Shown here: one piece after another, positions 24,746 through 37,530 of the stretch
Numbering within the stretch: the stretch's first letter is position 1
Layout: each line of letters opens with the position of its first letter
Assembly (NCBI RefSeq): GCF_000972845.2
Contig: NC_040012.1
Coordinates: 12,150,930-12,214,929, forward strand
DNA from: Larimichthys crocea
Lineage: Eukaryota > Chordata > Actinopteri > Sciaenidae
Length of the DNA: 64,000 nucleotides
Direction of reading: 5' to 3'
Translations under genes and position numbers: made by a program
The notes under the pieces: model-generated
What the model saw: only the letters and a program-made list of their open reading frames with translations
Database searches by the model: none
Told to the model about the DNA's origin: nothing

Positions 24746-26549
24746 TTTCCCTCTGTTGGCTCTCCTCCATGTCTGGTGGATATCTGCAGTTATTTGGTGG
24801 ATGATTTACATTCAGCACCATGACAAGCAGGTGTGGAAATTAAGTGACGTGGAGAGTGGAAAGGAAGGGAATGAGGGGAAGTTGATGGAAATGATGGAAA
24901 AAGAGAGATAGAGTGTAGAAAAAAAAAGACAATGGTGGGAGCAAAAAAGCAAGCAAGAACACAGGCAGTGATATGGCCAGCGAGATATCGAGACAGACAA
25001 AAAGTCAGACAACACATACTGATCAAAGGACGAGTTCAATAGAAAAATGAATCAGAGAGAGAGCCAGAAAGAGAGAGGAAGAAGCGGAAGGGAAAGTGTT
25101 AATAAGCTCTGATCCTGGCTCTCTTCGATGACCCGTTGGAGGAGCTCGTCTCTGAGGGATTGGAGCAGAGGGGCCAGAGCACCACAACTTCCTCCTCAGG
25201 ATGTCAGTAAGGAAGGGCCACGCCATGTTTGTCTGGGCTGCTGCCTACTTCTTATCACAATCGGTTTCTCTTCCTTTTTTCCCCCCGTCTCTCTCAATAT
25301 CATACTATATCTCTATGTTTTCTATCTGTCCAAAATCTTGAAACAATGTTATTTCTTTTCAGAGAGCAAATACTATTTTCTTTTTTATTTGTTTTAGCAA
25401 CCTGACAACAAAATCATGTATACATGAAGTATTAAGCAATATGTATAAATCAGTTCAGCCACAGAGCCAAGAATTATGATGCATGCAACTTTGACCATGG
25501 TATGATTGTAGCTGCCAGATTCATTTTTATCACAAACAGCTGCAACTTGTTGGATTATGACACCACTTTGTTCAGCGTTTTATAAAAAACGATTGCCAAA
25601 ACACAAATATTCAGTGAAAACCTTTCCCCAGTCTTAAATCTAACTTTCTGTTTCAACATCTTAAACACAAATTTCTTCTAATGATGAAGACCATGAGTTG
25701 AAAGTACAAAAAGTAAGTAATTATACCTTGAATTAAACGTATTTTATTAAACTTCTAAGATCAAGAACTGTGCTTAAATCTTGTCACAGTTTGATGTAGA
25801 TAGACATCCATCCCTATCAACCCCATCCAGGCTGGTGTTATGATGTAGAGCTGTTAAAGCAGTACTTCCAGCAGATTATGATCTATGTCTCAACTCCTCC
25901 AGGTACATGACAGCAGCTTTCATGTTCTCCAGAGCACTATACCCATTTTTCAACCAATACTTCACTTGGGATGAGTTGGAACAAGATGTTGGCAGCACAG
26001 ATGTGAATAGTGACGATGCAATTTCTTGCAGGAAAGATTTGGTTTGTTTGGTAAATACTTATTCATTCATTTATTTTTAAGGGAGAACAATTAACAAGAA
26101 TATAGTTATTGCATCAAAGTAACTAATAATTAATTACAATTCTCATTGTGTGTAATCAGATTACCTCAATTCTGTCCTACTCTGTGCTGATACGTGACCT
26201 CATGACACCTGTGCTCAACTGAGTTGTGCACCGCTGTGGTGGTCTGTGGCTGGGAAACAATCCAGTCAAGTGCAGTCAAGTGGCACAGGTGTCACTTTGG
26301 GACCTAGCAATGAATCATCCGGTCATATATTCTCCAGGATATAGTCACCAGGATATCGGCTCTAAACAGGGTTTTATTCCAGGTCTGCAGAGAGCAGCAC
26401 ATATAGTGTCCACCATTAAAAAGAAACTGCAAATGAAAGTGTGGGTGTTGCGAACTTTCAGATAAACTAACCTTGAACTGACGTCATTTTATTTCCCCTG
26501 AATACTATGCAGATAAAAACTACAGTCATGGCAAATAATACTCAGACCT

Positions 26550-26935
26550 TATACGTACCCAGACTGTGTTTGGCACAACTCCACCATGTCTCCTCCTGGT
26601 CTCTTTATCAGTCGGCAAACAAGTGAAAACGAGCGTCTGCCCCTCGTTGTATGGAATTCCAGCCATTCCCCTCGCGTCCCATTTTCCTGCCTGCTAATGT
26701 AATCGGAGGGAAACAGAGTCAGCTTCCCAACGCCGCAACGTCCAGATAAGACCCATTTATCACATGTCGTTGCTCTGCGGCTCGCTCCGCTCCGGCCTGA
26801 CCAGATTGAGGCCCAGACCCTGTCAAATCACAGAACCTGTCTCCAGAGAAATAGGGAGCATTGGTGTCTGGTTGAGGTCTGGGTTTTGGCTCATATGAAA
26901 TGGAAGGAATGATAGCGAGACACATCTCAGTCAGA
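26550..26935. promoter_or_regulatory. Candidate conserved noncoding element
   Basis: A long, balanced, low-repeat block with unusually many CpGs for this window, an AGATAAG GATA-like word (26,744-26,750) and no coding signature. Possible enhancer; unproven. Confidence 0.22.
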
Positions 26936-28834
26936 AGCTGAGGTTACACTTTGAAAACGTTAAAGCAAGACTCTTTTGGCACGTTGGATGTTTGGGGGTC
27001 ATTTTTTGTTTACTTCATTTAGTCATAGACAGGAAATGAATGCAGAAAGAGTATTAAGGCGGTGAGATTGGCATTTGCCTCATGTGAACTTGGGGGGAAA
27101 GAGTTTTAGAAAATGTCTATCTAGCATTTATAGGGTTGACGCATTAAGCACTTTTTTCTTCCTAGACATAAAATGACTCATATATATATATGTAAGTATA
27201 TGGTTGTTCAGCATTCAGACATTAAGTAAGGGCTTCTGTGAAAGGACCAGTGTCTCACCTTTAATCTCGTCAGAGGTGCACGTTGATTACCAGTGATGGG
27301 ATTTTCCTGTGAATTTGTCACATTTGTCAGGGGAAAACATGATGAAATTTGCTTTAAGATCAATCTGTCCTCTCCACTCGCTGATGTTGTGGCAAAGTGC
27401 CAGAAGTCTCCTGCTCAGCATGCGAGCCCATACGCATGGCAGGGTCAAAAACAGGAGGTTTAGGTCAGAGTCGTCTGTGCCTGCTTTTTACCACGGTTGA
27501 TTGAATCAAACAAGGTTCAGTGTCGTTAAATGTTGTGGCAAGCCCTAATCCTCTCACCTCTTTGGTTCCAAGACAGGAGAGCTTTAGTCTGCTCGCTGTC
27601 TGTAAAGGCGGACTACATTAGTGCCGGTCTTGGCTGAAAAGACCGCTTGTATTTGAGGAGGTAGGCTCGGGTCTTTTTCCTCAATGCATGGAAATTCTTA
27701 AAACACTGGCATGACTTCAGGAAAACATTACCTGTGGCAGTGTTTGTGGTGAAGAGGGCACTGTGTGCCAGCCTTCAGTGGCCACGGGGCCTGCAGGGAA
27801 GCCTGACAGAGTTACCTACTTAGGCTTTCCATGTGCGCCCACACCAGGCGCACTACTTGGCCAGCAGGAGATCCAAATTGCCTGTGGCGGTTCTGCTGGA
27901 AATAGAACCTACAGAACTGCAGTCTTCTGAAATGCCTGTCATGTCTACACAGACCAGAACTCAACCCCTGGATGGAATAATAACTACACATGTGACACTA
28001 AGCATGTCAATCATCAGGGTCTGTGACTTCAGCATGATTTTTGGCATTGTGTGAGCCAGACAGGATATAGCCTCAAATACAGTCACAAGGTTCAGTTGAA
28101 GTCTGTTCATGAGTAAGATTGAGTATGCTGCAAGAACTACAATTTATTACAATTCAGATTCAGGCCAATAGTCATAACATTGCACTCAGTTAACTAACTG
28201 CTGAAATCTGTAAATGCTGAGATAGCTAAAAATTGGTTTGTCAGCAAAAGTAATCAGATAAGCCAGAAGTTAAGGCATATTATCTAGACCACTTTATTTA
28301 AAAAAACAATGAGATCATCTCTAAGATGTCGATAATAACCACTGAATGCAAAGGGAAACTGTGAATGTGCACAACAGTGATCAAAAATTGATGTGTAACG
28401 TGACAATGGACAACTTTGCTTTTCATCTTTGGTTTTTCCCAAATAAGTTTGATTACCCTTTTTTGTATTGTTTACAACTTCTAAGCAATTGATTACATTT
28501 TAAAGTTCCCTTTATTGTTGTTCTCATTTATCACAAGGTTAGTACAAAAGGCACCATTTACCTGTTTATACCAGACTATAATGGTTCACACACTCATTGG
28601 CCGTTTCACTCTGCTTTGCAGTAATACAACAGGCCGAATCGCCGCTGGAAATCCAGTTGTCATTTCCAAACTCTGGCCGTTGTAATAGAGTTGCTCACTC
28701 CCTGTCGTTTCTGCTCGCATAGCATTACTGCAGCTGTGCTCCTCACTGTGGAGCAGAGTGATCAGCGGCAGCTGTTTTGTTGCCACGTCTTGGCAAATTT
28801 TCAGCAGGATTTTGGATGAATATGCTCCTTAGAT

Positions 28835-28888
28835 GTGTTATATCTCTGCCAGTAATATCTGCTAACATTACTGACAGAGATATAATGT
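28835..28888. repeat. Near-perfect 22-bp inverted repeat (hairpin)
   Basis: TATATCTCTGCCAGTAAT (28,839-28,856) pairs with ATTACTGACAGAGATATA (28,867-28,884) with one mismatch and a 10-nt loop. The stem extends outward by one A-T pair and about three G-U pairs in RNA. It could be a small palindromic MITE core or a fortuitous foldback. Confidence 0.85.
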
Positions 28889-28889
28889 T

Positions 28890-31800
28890 ACTGAAAGGCT
28901 GCTTATTAGTGTGACAAGTCAAGCAGCCAAATTAACTTCTGGATAGGGTATATTTTTGGGTCTGAGCGGATAGTTTTACAAGCTATTATCACTTGTCTTC
29001 TTCTTTTATATTATCATGTATTTTTATTTGTTGACACATTTTTCATCATTTTTGTTTCAAAGGTTAAGTTTTAGGTCTTAGTCCTGGAAAAAAAAAATAT
29101 TATTATATTCTGCTCCAGTAACTTGATTAAGAGACCGGACTAAAAGTGAGTTGATTGAAAAAAAAAAATTACGTTTTAGCCACCGCAAGAGACAAATCAT
29201 AGCAGACTAAGAAAGGTTGTAATTAACTTTTCTTTTGTTAAAAGATGACATCTTGCAAAAGTGCAAAAAAAACAAGTGCAAAGCACAAATCCTGATTGCA
29301 ATAAATATGCCACATCTATGATGCAGTTCCCTGGGTCATCTTCAAGACAGTAGAAGGGTGGAGGCAATAGAGGACTATCTGTCTGATGATTTAAACAGTG
29401 ATTTGGCTGTGCAAACTAGGGAGTGTCCACACTCAATCACTACTGACCACCTGACCCCCCCCTCCTCCTCCACCTTCCTCTGTCTGACTGTCCGGCCCTG
29501 GCAGCAGAACGCAGGATATTCTCAGCAGGAGATACGCTGTTCTATTCACAGATTTGTGTTCCTCTGTAATTACATCCCTACACGCACACACATCACACAT
29601 GGTATGGTTTATGATGTACTAATAAAGTTTATCCACAAAAAAGATTTTGTTCTTAAATTCAGTCACCGAGGCATGTGGCACGACATAAGAGAGAGAGAGA
29701 AAAAAAAAAGAGAGTGAGAGTGTCAGTGTGACATGCAGCAGTAGCCTGATGAGGCTTGGCCTGTGGTATCCGGGTGGAGTACGGTGGCAAGTTGTGGATG
29801 GAAAGGCCTGTGTTTAATCTACTAGACAGAGAGAATAAGAGCAAGAGAGAGAGAGAGAGAGAGTGGTGGAGAAAAGGGAGGGAGTTAGAAGTTAGAGCGG
29901 GAGAGGCCAGGGAGGTGAGGGAGCGCAGCTGACAGGAGCTTCCTCTGGGTCCGGTGCCTGTTTTCCAAAGGAAGTGCAGAAGGCCTAATCTGTGGCCCCC
30001 AGAGGAGGGGGACCTGGTGGACCCCGCTTATTGTCCATTTTATCATCTCTTGCTTTTGATGGGCCTTTCTCCATACGGACAGGGACTTATCAAGAAAAAG
30101 AGCCACAGGAGACAGACAAGGCTGCTTACAAGGAAGCTTGCACGTGTCATCAAAATGGATTTCTGCAAAATACCCAATGTTTTTTTTTTGTTTTTTTTTA
30201 GAAAATATTCAGACATGACTACAATCCAGGATGCTAATATGAATCTGTGTGCACACATGCTTAAGTACAAATTAATTGGATATTTACTGACAGATTCTTG
30301 TTGAGATTAGTGATGTAATCCTCTCCAGCAACTATGACTGCACGCTCTTTTCCCATCTTGTGTGGCGTCTGAGAGGAAAAGTCAATCAGGGAAAACACTG
30401 TGGCTTGTGGGGTCAGGAAGTTGATGCAACCACTAGAGCCGCAGTTTGTCAGGCTGTCACTTCATAATGAACAGCTGAGGAAGTCGCATACGACCACATG
30501 CACGCATGCACACATGTACACACACAATTATCCACCAGATTCACATTATCAAACGCAGAAAGGTAAACAACAGTGAATCCTTCCAGTCACAGCCTCGCTT
30601 TATGTTCTCCTTTGCTCTCTTGGCTTCCTGTATATGAGGGATTTGCTTTTACAAGACAGATATTAACTAGGTGGACTGTTTCTTTAGTCGACTTTGACCA
30701 CAGTTAATACGTGCACTATGAGGCATTGCATCAGATTCCTTACATCCTTCCACTCTTTCTGCTCGTAGCTATGCTATTTTGGAGCCGTTAGACACCCTCC
30801 CCCCTTTGTTCCCACTGATTAGGGGGTCTGCGGCAGGGAGTGGGCCCTGCAACAGGGATGTCCGATGACCGGGACTCTTCCTCTGAGGGTTGCCAAGACA
30901 CTCAGGTGTTTGCATGGACACACATACACATATACACATTTCCTCATCTTTGTATCCCCCACCTGCAACTGTAGTCGTCGTCTACTGCTGGAGCTATTAT
31001 TGTCATCATCATCGCCATCATGAGTATTATGACTAATGTTAACCTAACCACCATCTGTTGGGTGCTGTCACCACTACAGCAGTGACTTGGCTGGAAGTCC
31101 GCTCCATTAGTTTTCAAGCTCTTCCCAAAGAAATGATGGGTGATTTTTAAGGAATGAAAAGACAACTGTTCCTTCTATTACTCAACTGAGGTTAAAAACA
31201 CTGAAAGCAGAAGCTGTGTGGATGGATTTTACTATACTGTCACACAACAGTGTGCTATATATGTGTTGTCGATGAATTGCTCAGACATAATTTAAACTCT
31301 GTCATTGTGAAACGCATGTCAACTGCAGTGCAATGCTTTTTAATGTTTTTCTAGATATTCCTGTAATCATCGTTATCAACTCAGCGGGGGGGTTTGTCCC
31401 ACCCAGATTCACCAGATTGTGACTGGACCCAACCAGGGTTAGATGGCAACTGAAGCAGTAAACATCTGACTATACATCAACCTGTTTGGCTTTCCTATAC
31501 TTTGCTTGTTTTTACCTCCCACAGTGAGGACAAGGGCTGGACTCATGGGATGACTTTTGCTGTCACTACCTGATTGTTAACCTTTCACAAATGAGGATTT
31601 TCTGTTGTAGCTAGGGATAAATTACTGCTGTGCATTTTTCTCCCTCTTTCCTTTTCAAAACAATGATGGTATAACAGAAACACAAGGCAAATGTTTATAG
31701 TGAAGAAGAAAGGAAAGTGCAAATGAAAAATTTGTTTGCAATAGGTACGAAACGTTATTAGAAAATCTAAATCTGAAGAATACAATGGTTCAGTTCATCA

Positions 31801-33409
31801 AGTTCAGATCAGTTTATTTGCTAATTTACCATTTTCAAAATGCTTTAGACCATCCAGGTACTCACAGCACACTGCATTTTGCCATAATTGACAGCGTGAA
31901 TGCGCTCATACTAAAAACAGTAGTAAATTATGCAAATTGAGACACTTGAGCTTCTTTGAGCATTGAGCTAGCTATAGCTGATGAAATAAGTGTTCATTCA
32001 TCATTTGAGTCGACAAAATCAACAGGCGCGTTGCAAAAAGAGAAGCAGGCTTTTACTTCTGTGTTAGATATGCAGTCAAAACGACATAATTAATGATAAA
32101 ATCTGCCACAGTAAACTGCTTAAATGTGTGAGAACGAAGTCTTGACAGGCACAGCAACAGTAACTAAGATCTCCCTCCACAAGCACTATAACTGTCTCAC
32201 CCTTTCTCTCCCCAACTATCTTTGTCTCTTATGCACAAGCATTCCTGCAATCAATGTCAGGCCTTTTCTCGCTCTCTGAAGCTATGCATCAGGCAAAATA
32301 GAGGGCTGACCTCAGCCCTTTTCAAAAGGAGCCTCTAATCCAGCCTTCTTAACTCGATTACAGAGTGTCAGAGGGATCAGAGAGACTCTTTCACCTGTCA
32401 TCTATCACAGTGACGAGACACAACTCTGAGCCGTGGATTCCTGCTGCCACGAGAAGAAGACGGCAGATGAGAGATAGAGACAGTAAGAGAACTTGAAGTG
32501 TTTCATGCCTTTCTACCCGAGTGAGCAATTACAAATGTTCAACCTGTACAGAGTGTGTGTGGTCCATTAGTGCTGGATTTGCTCCAGTCAAATCTGTGAC
32601 ACTTAACAATACAGTGAACTAGATTTTGAAGTACAAAGACATCAGTAAATCAGCATTCAATAATAAAATCTTAATCTTGAGTTATTTGAGAACAAACTTT
32701 TAGAGATGTTTATGGAACATTATGCAATAATTAGATCATAAATATCTGTCCAATTTCTTAAGAGCTGTTCCTGAACTTTATCAATCACAATGAAGATCAG
32801 GCACCTTGAGCGTTTTTCAGTGCAAGGACCCTGTAGCTCATAGAGAGACAAAGCACTGAGACAAAGACTATTGTATAAAATTGTTACATATCAAACTGGA
32901 CCTATTAAAATATGTATGGGTGTTAATAGTAGTAGCTCACATAATTGCATGAGATTCGTGGGAGGCCTATCATATTTTTTTCATTTATCTAATAATGTTG
33001 GATTTGTGTATTTATCCATTATGTGTATATTTCATTTTTTAACAAACAAACAAACAATTATTGTTTGTGTTATTGGTTGATGTTCAGCAGTAACTCTGAG
33101 GATGTTGTGGACCCTTGTTAAAGACTGTACATATTAGTTTTAGGGTGACAGATGATTACTGGCTATTACATACCTGTAAGTAACCAACCAGCACTAATAA
33201 CAACCACAACTATTGAGAATATTATCTATATTCTGTGTTTCAATTCTCAGGAATTAGTAGTATACAGAAGATTTATTTTTTTATTATGTGTTCATGTATT
33301 TTATTTTATTTCATAGTGTATTGTGCCCCTGCAGGGTGAGACATTTCACATGTCGTGTCATGGTATCTTAACGGATGGTTAACAGACTTTTAGATATTTC
33401 AACCTTGTT

Positions 33410-33410
<1 letters not shown>
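28890..33410. other. Intergenic, no gene seen
   Basis: Noncoding by inspection; A runs near 29,084 and 29,159; T run at 30,179-30,199; a short (CAAA)n stretch at 33,043-33,056. No splice-bounded coding exon recognised. Confidence 0.5.
29845..29863. repeat. (GA)n tract
   Basis: About nine GA units. Another shorter GAGA/A-run lies at 29,690-29,712. Confidence 0.9.

Positions 33411-33411
<1 letters not shown>

Positions 33412-33447
<36 letters not shown>
33412..33447. repeat. (CT)n microsatellite
   Basis: Eighteen uninterrupted CT dinucleotides. Confidence 0.97.
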
Positions 33448-33450
<3 letters not shown>

Positions 33451-33631
33451 TTTCACTTACTCTCTCGCCCGGTATGTTGTGTGAAGGCAGGAAGGAGAAG
33501 GATTCACCGGTGGCTCATTAAAAGCCATTAGGGAGCAGCACACAGACAGGATGCGGGCAGTGAATAGAGGAAAGCAGGGCAGGGCTGAGGACACTGTTAC
33601 TCTCTCAACCACCCCCGCCTCCATTGCCTCC

Positions 33632-33676
33632 TCACACACACACACACACACACATACACGCACACACTCACACACT
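33632..33676. repeat. (CA)n microsatellite, interrupted
   Basis: CA repeats with TA and CG interruptions and a CTCACACA end. They generate a spurious Thr-His frame. Confidence 0.95.
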
Positions 33677-33972
33677 GTTATCTTCTCCACACAGCACTTC
33701 CTATGGCCCCACACATATTCCAACAAGCCAATGCTCTTAGCTCTGCCAACTCATGTCTCACACCCCTCTGACCTGAGTCTGTGGCGAACAGGCCCGGCGA
33801 TAACACGTTCTTCATTCTGCTGCTTTCACTATCTCTTTGTCTGACACCTTATCTCTCGCTCGTTCCCTTTGTTTGTACATCTCTTTGCCCTTTCTCACCT
33901 CAGGCTCTCCGTCTCTTTTGATAGTTGAAATCCTTTTGGCACAATGCGTACACTGATGGACCGGAAAAGCCT

Positions 33973-33982
33973 CTATAAAAGC
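33973..33982 (+). promoter_or_regulatory. TATA-box-like word
   Basis: CTATAAAAGC is a near-consensus TATA box, with CAGTGTGCAGCC about 25-35 bp downstream where a start site would lie. No gene follows that I can recognise, so it may be chance. Confidence 0.2.
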
Positions 33983-34326
33983 AGAGCGACATACAGTGTG
34001 CAGCCTGGAGTACTGTCTGGGGCCTGTGGGTCACTGAGTTATTTTAAAGAAAAAAAAAAAAGAAGAGGTCTGTCAGGTTGGGATCGTGGCCCTGTGGCGT
34101 CAAAAACAGAAGCTCCACCTGAATGTGACCTGAGGCCTGGGAGGAGACAGACAGGCATTATCAGTAGCACTGAATAAATCAGGAGGGTCATCCTCTGGAT
34201 AAATCTGTGAAACAATGGATGCTCCATTCTTATGTATAATCCCAACGTTGAACTTGTAATACCTGATAATGTATTTAATCTTATATCTAAGCAGCACCCT
34301 CAGAGGCTGTGAAATTAGGCCGTTGT

Positions 34327-34625
34327 AGAAGTGTCATAAACTGTAGTTCCTTAAACGGCCACTTGAGGCTGGTTACAAAACGATCTGCGTAAGCCCCCAT
34401 GTTAAAATGCCCAACTTCACAGCAGAAATAAGCATGTTTACAGTTGGCTAGAAACGCGGTTTTGGTCTCTATAGCTAATTTTCCCATTTATGAACTGTAC
34501 TGGGGGAGAATTTTTATATAACTCCTCTGTTTAAATAATATTAAGTCTTAAAGTTATGTAAAATTAACAACGTTCCCACTTTGATTGACAGGTGGGTGCT
34601 CTCACAGGTGGTTTGTTTGAGCAAC
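34327..34625 (+). repeat. Dispersed fish repeat, plus-orientation copy
   Basis: Ordered blocks AAACTGTAGTTCCTTAAACG, GCCACTTGAGGCTGG, CATGTTAAAATGCCCAACTT, CAGCAGAAATAAGCATGTTT, GGTTTTGGTCTCTATAGCTA and TTTGATTGACAGGTGGGTGC make this a well-preserved copy of an abundant percomorph repeat, as I remember it. A shorter reverse copy is at 4,995-5,232. No open reading frame; probably a non-autonomous DNA element. Confidence 0.8.
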
Positions 34626-34649
34626 CAGGCTTCACCGCACTCTCACAGA

Positions 34650-36115
34650 GACCACATCTAGTATTTTATACAGTTTATGCTTTATTGTTACTTTGGATGT
34701 TCACTGTGCAGTAGAGTTTGACACTAGAAGAATGTTTTCACATTTGTTTACCCATTCTCTGTGCTAGCCTTAAATCTGCTCTGACTTTAACACATGTTCA
34801 CATGAGCAGCTACAAATAGTACAATATGCAACTTGTACAACTTAGAATGCACAAGCGTGATGTGGAAACTTTAAACGTCGACTGCACATGGACACAGTAC
34901 TGAGGATGGACTTTTTTTGCAGTGAAGCAGCAGACATATTGTGTCCAGCTGCTAAAATTTGTGTTCTGTTGTTTTCAACGAGGAATAAAGAGGAGATGTG
35001 CTTTTTTTTAATGAAATGAAATTAACATTTCTGTATGTCATAAAACATGTTTGGAACGTTATTTAATGATAGAGAAATACTTAAGGTATTGGTTTAGGTG
35101 TAGTGAAAACAGGAGGGCACATTTCTCCTGCATGCATCCGTGCATCAGGCTGCAAACCACACACTTACTTACTACTCTTGGCCTCTGGGCTCTTTCTCCA
35201 GCAGGGTACTTACCCAAAAAATGTCAATACATCAGACAAACCTAACAAATCAAACTTTAAGTTAATGTCAGTTCCAAAACATAAACACAGTGATCTCCGG
35301 CAGAAACATGATGTTCTGCAGGTGCTAAAGTGCAATCAAGGAATGTGTCTTTAATGTGTTGCCCCAGGAGAACACATGGACTAATCACCATGTCACTTAC
35401 ATAATGAAACACCCTCTATTGTCTTCACCTCCGAGCTCTTTTTCTTCGTCAACCACATTATTGCGTTGACTCATTGACAAGCTGTAGAACACAACCTCGA
35501 CTTCCAGTATTTAGAGACTCTGAGGGCTCAAAGTCACTTGACACCATTGACCCTGTTAGTATTTGGAAACTCTTCTGTTACACTACACTACAAGTTAAAA
35601 GCCACACTGGCACTGTTTGGACAATAAAAAAAAAAAATCCGGCTGCGGTTAATAGTGGAATGGCTGAGTTGACCATTGCCAAAGACAAATATAAATATAG
35701 CAGTGTCATTATCTGCGGCAGTTAACCAGGATCATTTTTCTCTCCTGCTCGCACGTGCTGCTTCCAGGTGTTGCCATAGCGAGTAATCCTGTTTTCTCAA
35801 CTGTGCTGCCCTCGCTGACAGAAGTTCCACACTGGAGTTTGCAGAGTTTAGGAAAATCAAATGAAGGGCAATCACTGTGTTTGACGAGTCGAACTCTGCA
35901 AGTCTCAGTGGTAGTTTGGTTCCTGATTGCTCAGACGCAGAATGTGAGCGCTTATTTTGCATTCACACATACTTTAGGGCAGGTGTGTGTGTGGGGTGTA
36001 ATATACAATTGTGTCCAGTTGACAAATTTCAAAATAAAATATGGGACGTTTAAGCTTATAAAGTTAAAATAATTCACATAAAACCCTCACACAATATGTG
36101 AAGAAATTCTTGCTC
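34650..36115. other. Intergenic, no gene seen
   Basis: Noncoding by inspection. An A run at about 35,627-35,637. No exon or RNA gene recognised. Confidence 0.5.
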
Positions 36116-36120
36116 CATTG

Positions 36121-36259
36121 CCTGCTTCCCACAAGGTCAAGACGACCAAGAGTCCCATACTGGTATCAGGATTCAGACCTCAAGGAAACTTTAAGAGTTC
36201 AGATTCTTGCTGCCACTGCAGACTGGCCCTGAGTCTTTAACCACTCGGCTAACCTGCTG
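36121..36259 (-). pseudogene. tRNA-Leu-like SINE head or tRNA pseudogene
   Basis: Minus strand reads GGTTAGCCGAGTGGTTAAAG (36,253 down to 36,234), matching the tRNA-Leu/Ser D-arm box A (GCCGAGTGGTTAA is exact). About 65 bp further it has GGTCTGAATCCTG (36,178 down to 36,166), a degenerate box B where GGTTCGAATCC is expected. The acceptor ends do not pair and the anticodon stem is broken, so it is not a working tRNA. The box spacing fits an old tRNA-Leu(CAA)-type pseudogene or a tRNA-derived SINE. Confidence 0.45.
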
Positions 36260-37434
36260 TATTAAAAACAACTGTGGTCAAATGGAAACACAGACTCAAC
36301 AAAACAATGAAAAAATGTGGCAGAAAATCCCAGTGAGAAAAAAAACAGGAACATATTATTAATATCGGCTTGGTTATTATAAAAATTCCTCGGTAAGAAT
36401 ACACTGAATAACACAACCCTGTTCTGTAAACATGTGGACGTGAGCTGCAGCAGTTTACCAGATGCAATGAAAATCTTGTAAATGGGATCACCACATCAGG
36501 ACTTCAGCATGAAGAGACAATAAAGACACTATCCAGAGAGCATTTCTCACCACGGTTACCACAATCGTCTCAATATGTGATAAGTTTGTCTCCTGTCATT
36601 GTCTCATTTCCTGTTCTTAAAATAAGAAACCATGTTTCCTTTCATCCACTACTTATATGGCAACCGCTTACAAACGACTGGACGTGGATACTCATTCCAA
36701 AGCTATTTGTCAAATGACTAAATCAATGCAATATGTTGCCTCGTTGGTCTGTTTTCAATGTTTGGTGGTCTGGGAAATGTTGTCACATGCTCAGACAACA
36801 TTCCTAGCTACTACTGTATCAGCTCACTGGCACAAAAGCTTAGAGTCGTGCAAACTGTCCATTATTGATGGGCAGGGAAGCCATTTGGGCTTAATATTTT
36901 GCCTCTTCATCTTCCGTGCTGATGATGGCCTGACTGCACAAAATCCCCCTCTAGGGGAATACTTCAATCTGTTTGTGGTTTGCAGCTGGATGCAGGTGAT
37001 GGAGCTCTGCTTGTAGGCTGGGAGACAGCTGTGTGAGTGGGACTGGAGTACATATGAGGCCAAAGGGGCTGTCTTCAAAAGCCTGAGGACAGTGAAGAGA
37101 TGTTTAAACCTAAAAAGATGGCAATGAGCAGATAGATAATCAGCTATTGTTTGCAATCGGCACGGTGTACAAGAAGACCATTAAATAAAATGTCAAATCC
37201 AAATGAGCTCAAGAGGTAGCGACTGCAACAAAATTAAGATTCTCATGAAACAGAATAGCTGGGTGATCAATCAAATGATTAAAACCTCGGTAATGTAAAC
37301 ACATTTTAAGCTAATAAAAATCGAGAAAGTTGAGACAACAACGTGCCACAAGGTCCTCAATTAAGCAAAACAAACTGCAGATTGTCCGTAACATGTTTCC
37401 TGAGATGCTTTGATTCGGTCTGTTAATTTGGAAG

Positions 37435-37530
37435 GAAATCCATTTGCTAATTGATTGGTGCATATTTTGAAACAAAGCTGCTGATTGGTTTACTCATGGC
37501 CTGATTGCTATTTATGTTACAGTTTCAACG
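37435..37530. promoter_or_regulatory. Candidate element with paired reverse CCAAT words
   Basis: TGATTGGT occurs twice (ATTGG cores at 37,454-37,458 and 37,484-37,488) exactly 30 bp apart, with GCTAATTG (homeodomain-like) and TTTACTCA beside them. NF-Y and homeodomain binding is a family-level inference. Confidence 0.22.

Larger units (their letters stand above)
23616..28830. other. Intergenic; candidate regulatory blocks, no gene seen
   Basis: Noncoding by inspection. GA-rich DNA near 23,940-23,975 and 24,840-25,095 generates spurious open frames on both strands. Blocks at 24,600-24,745 and 26,550-26,935 are balanced, non-repetitive and motif-dense. A TA run lies at 27,180-27,192. Confidence 0.5.

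Noticed and set aside
33551..33844. His/Thr-repeat open frame
   Set aside because: Translation of a CA microsatellite.
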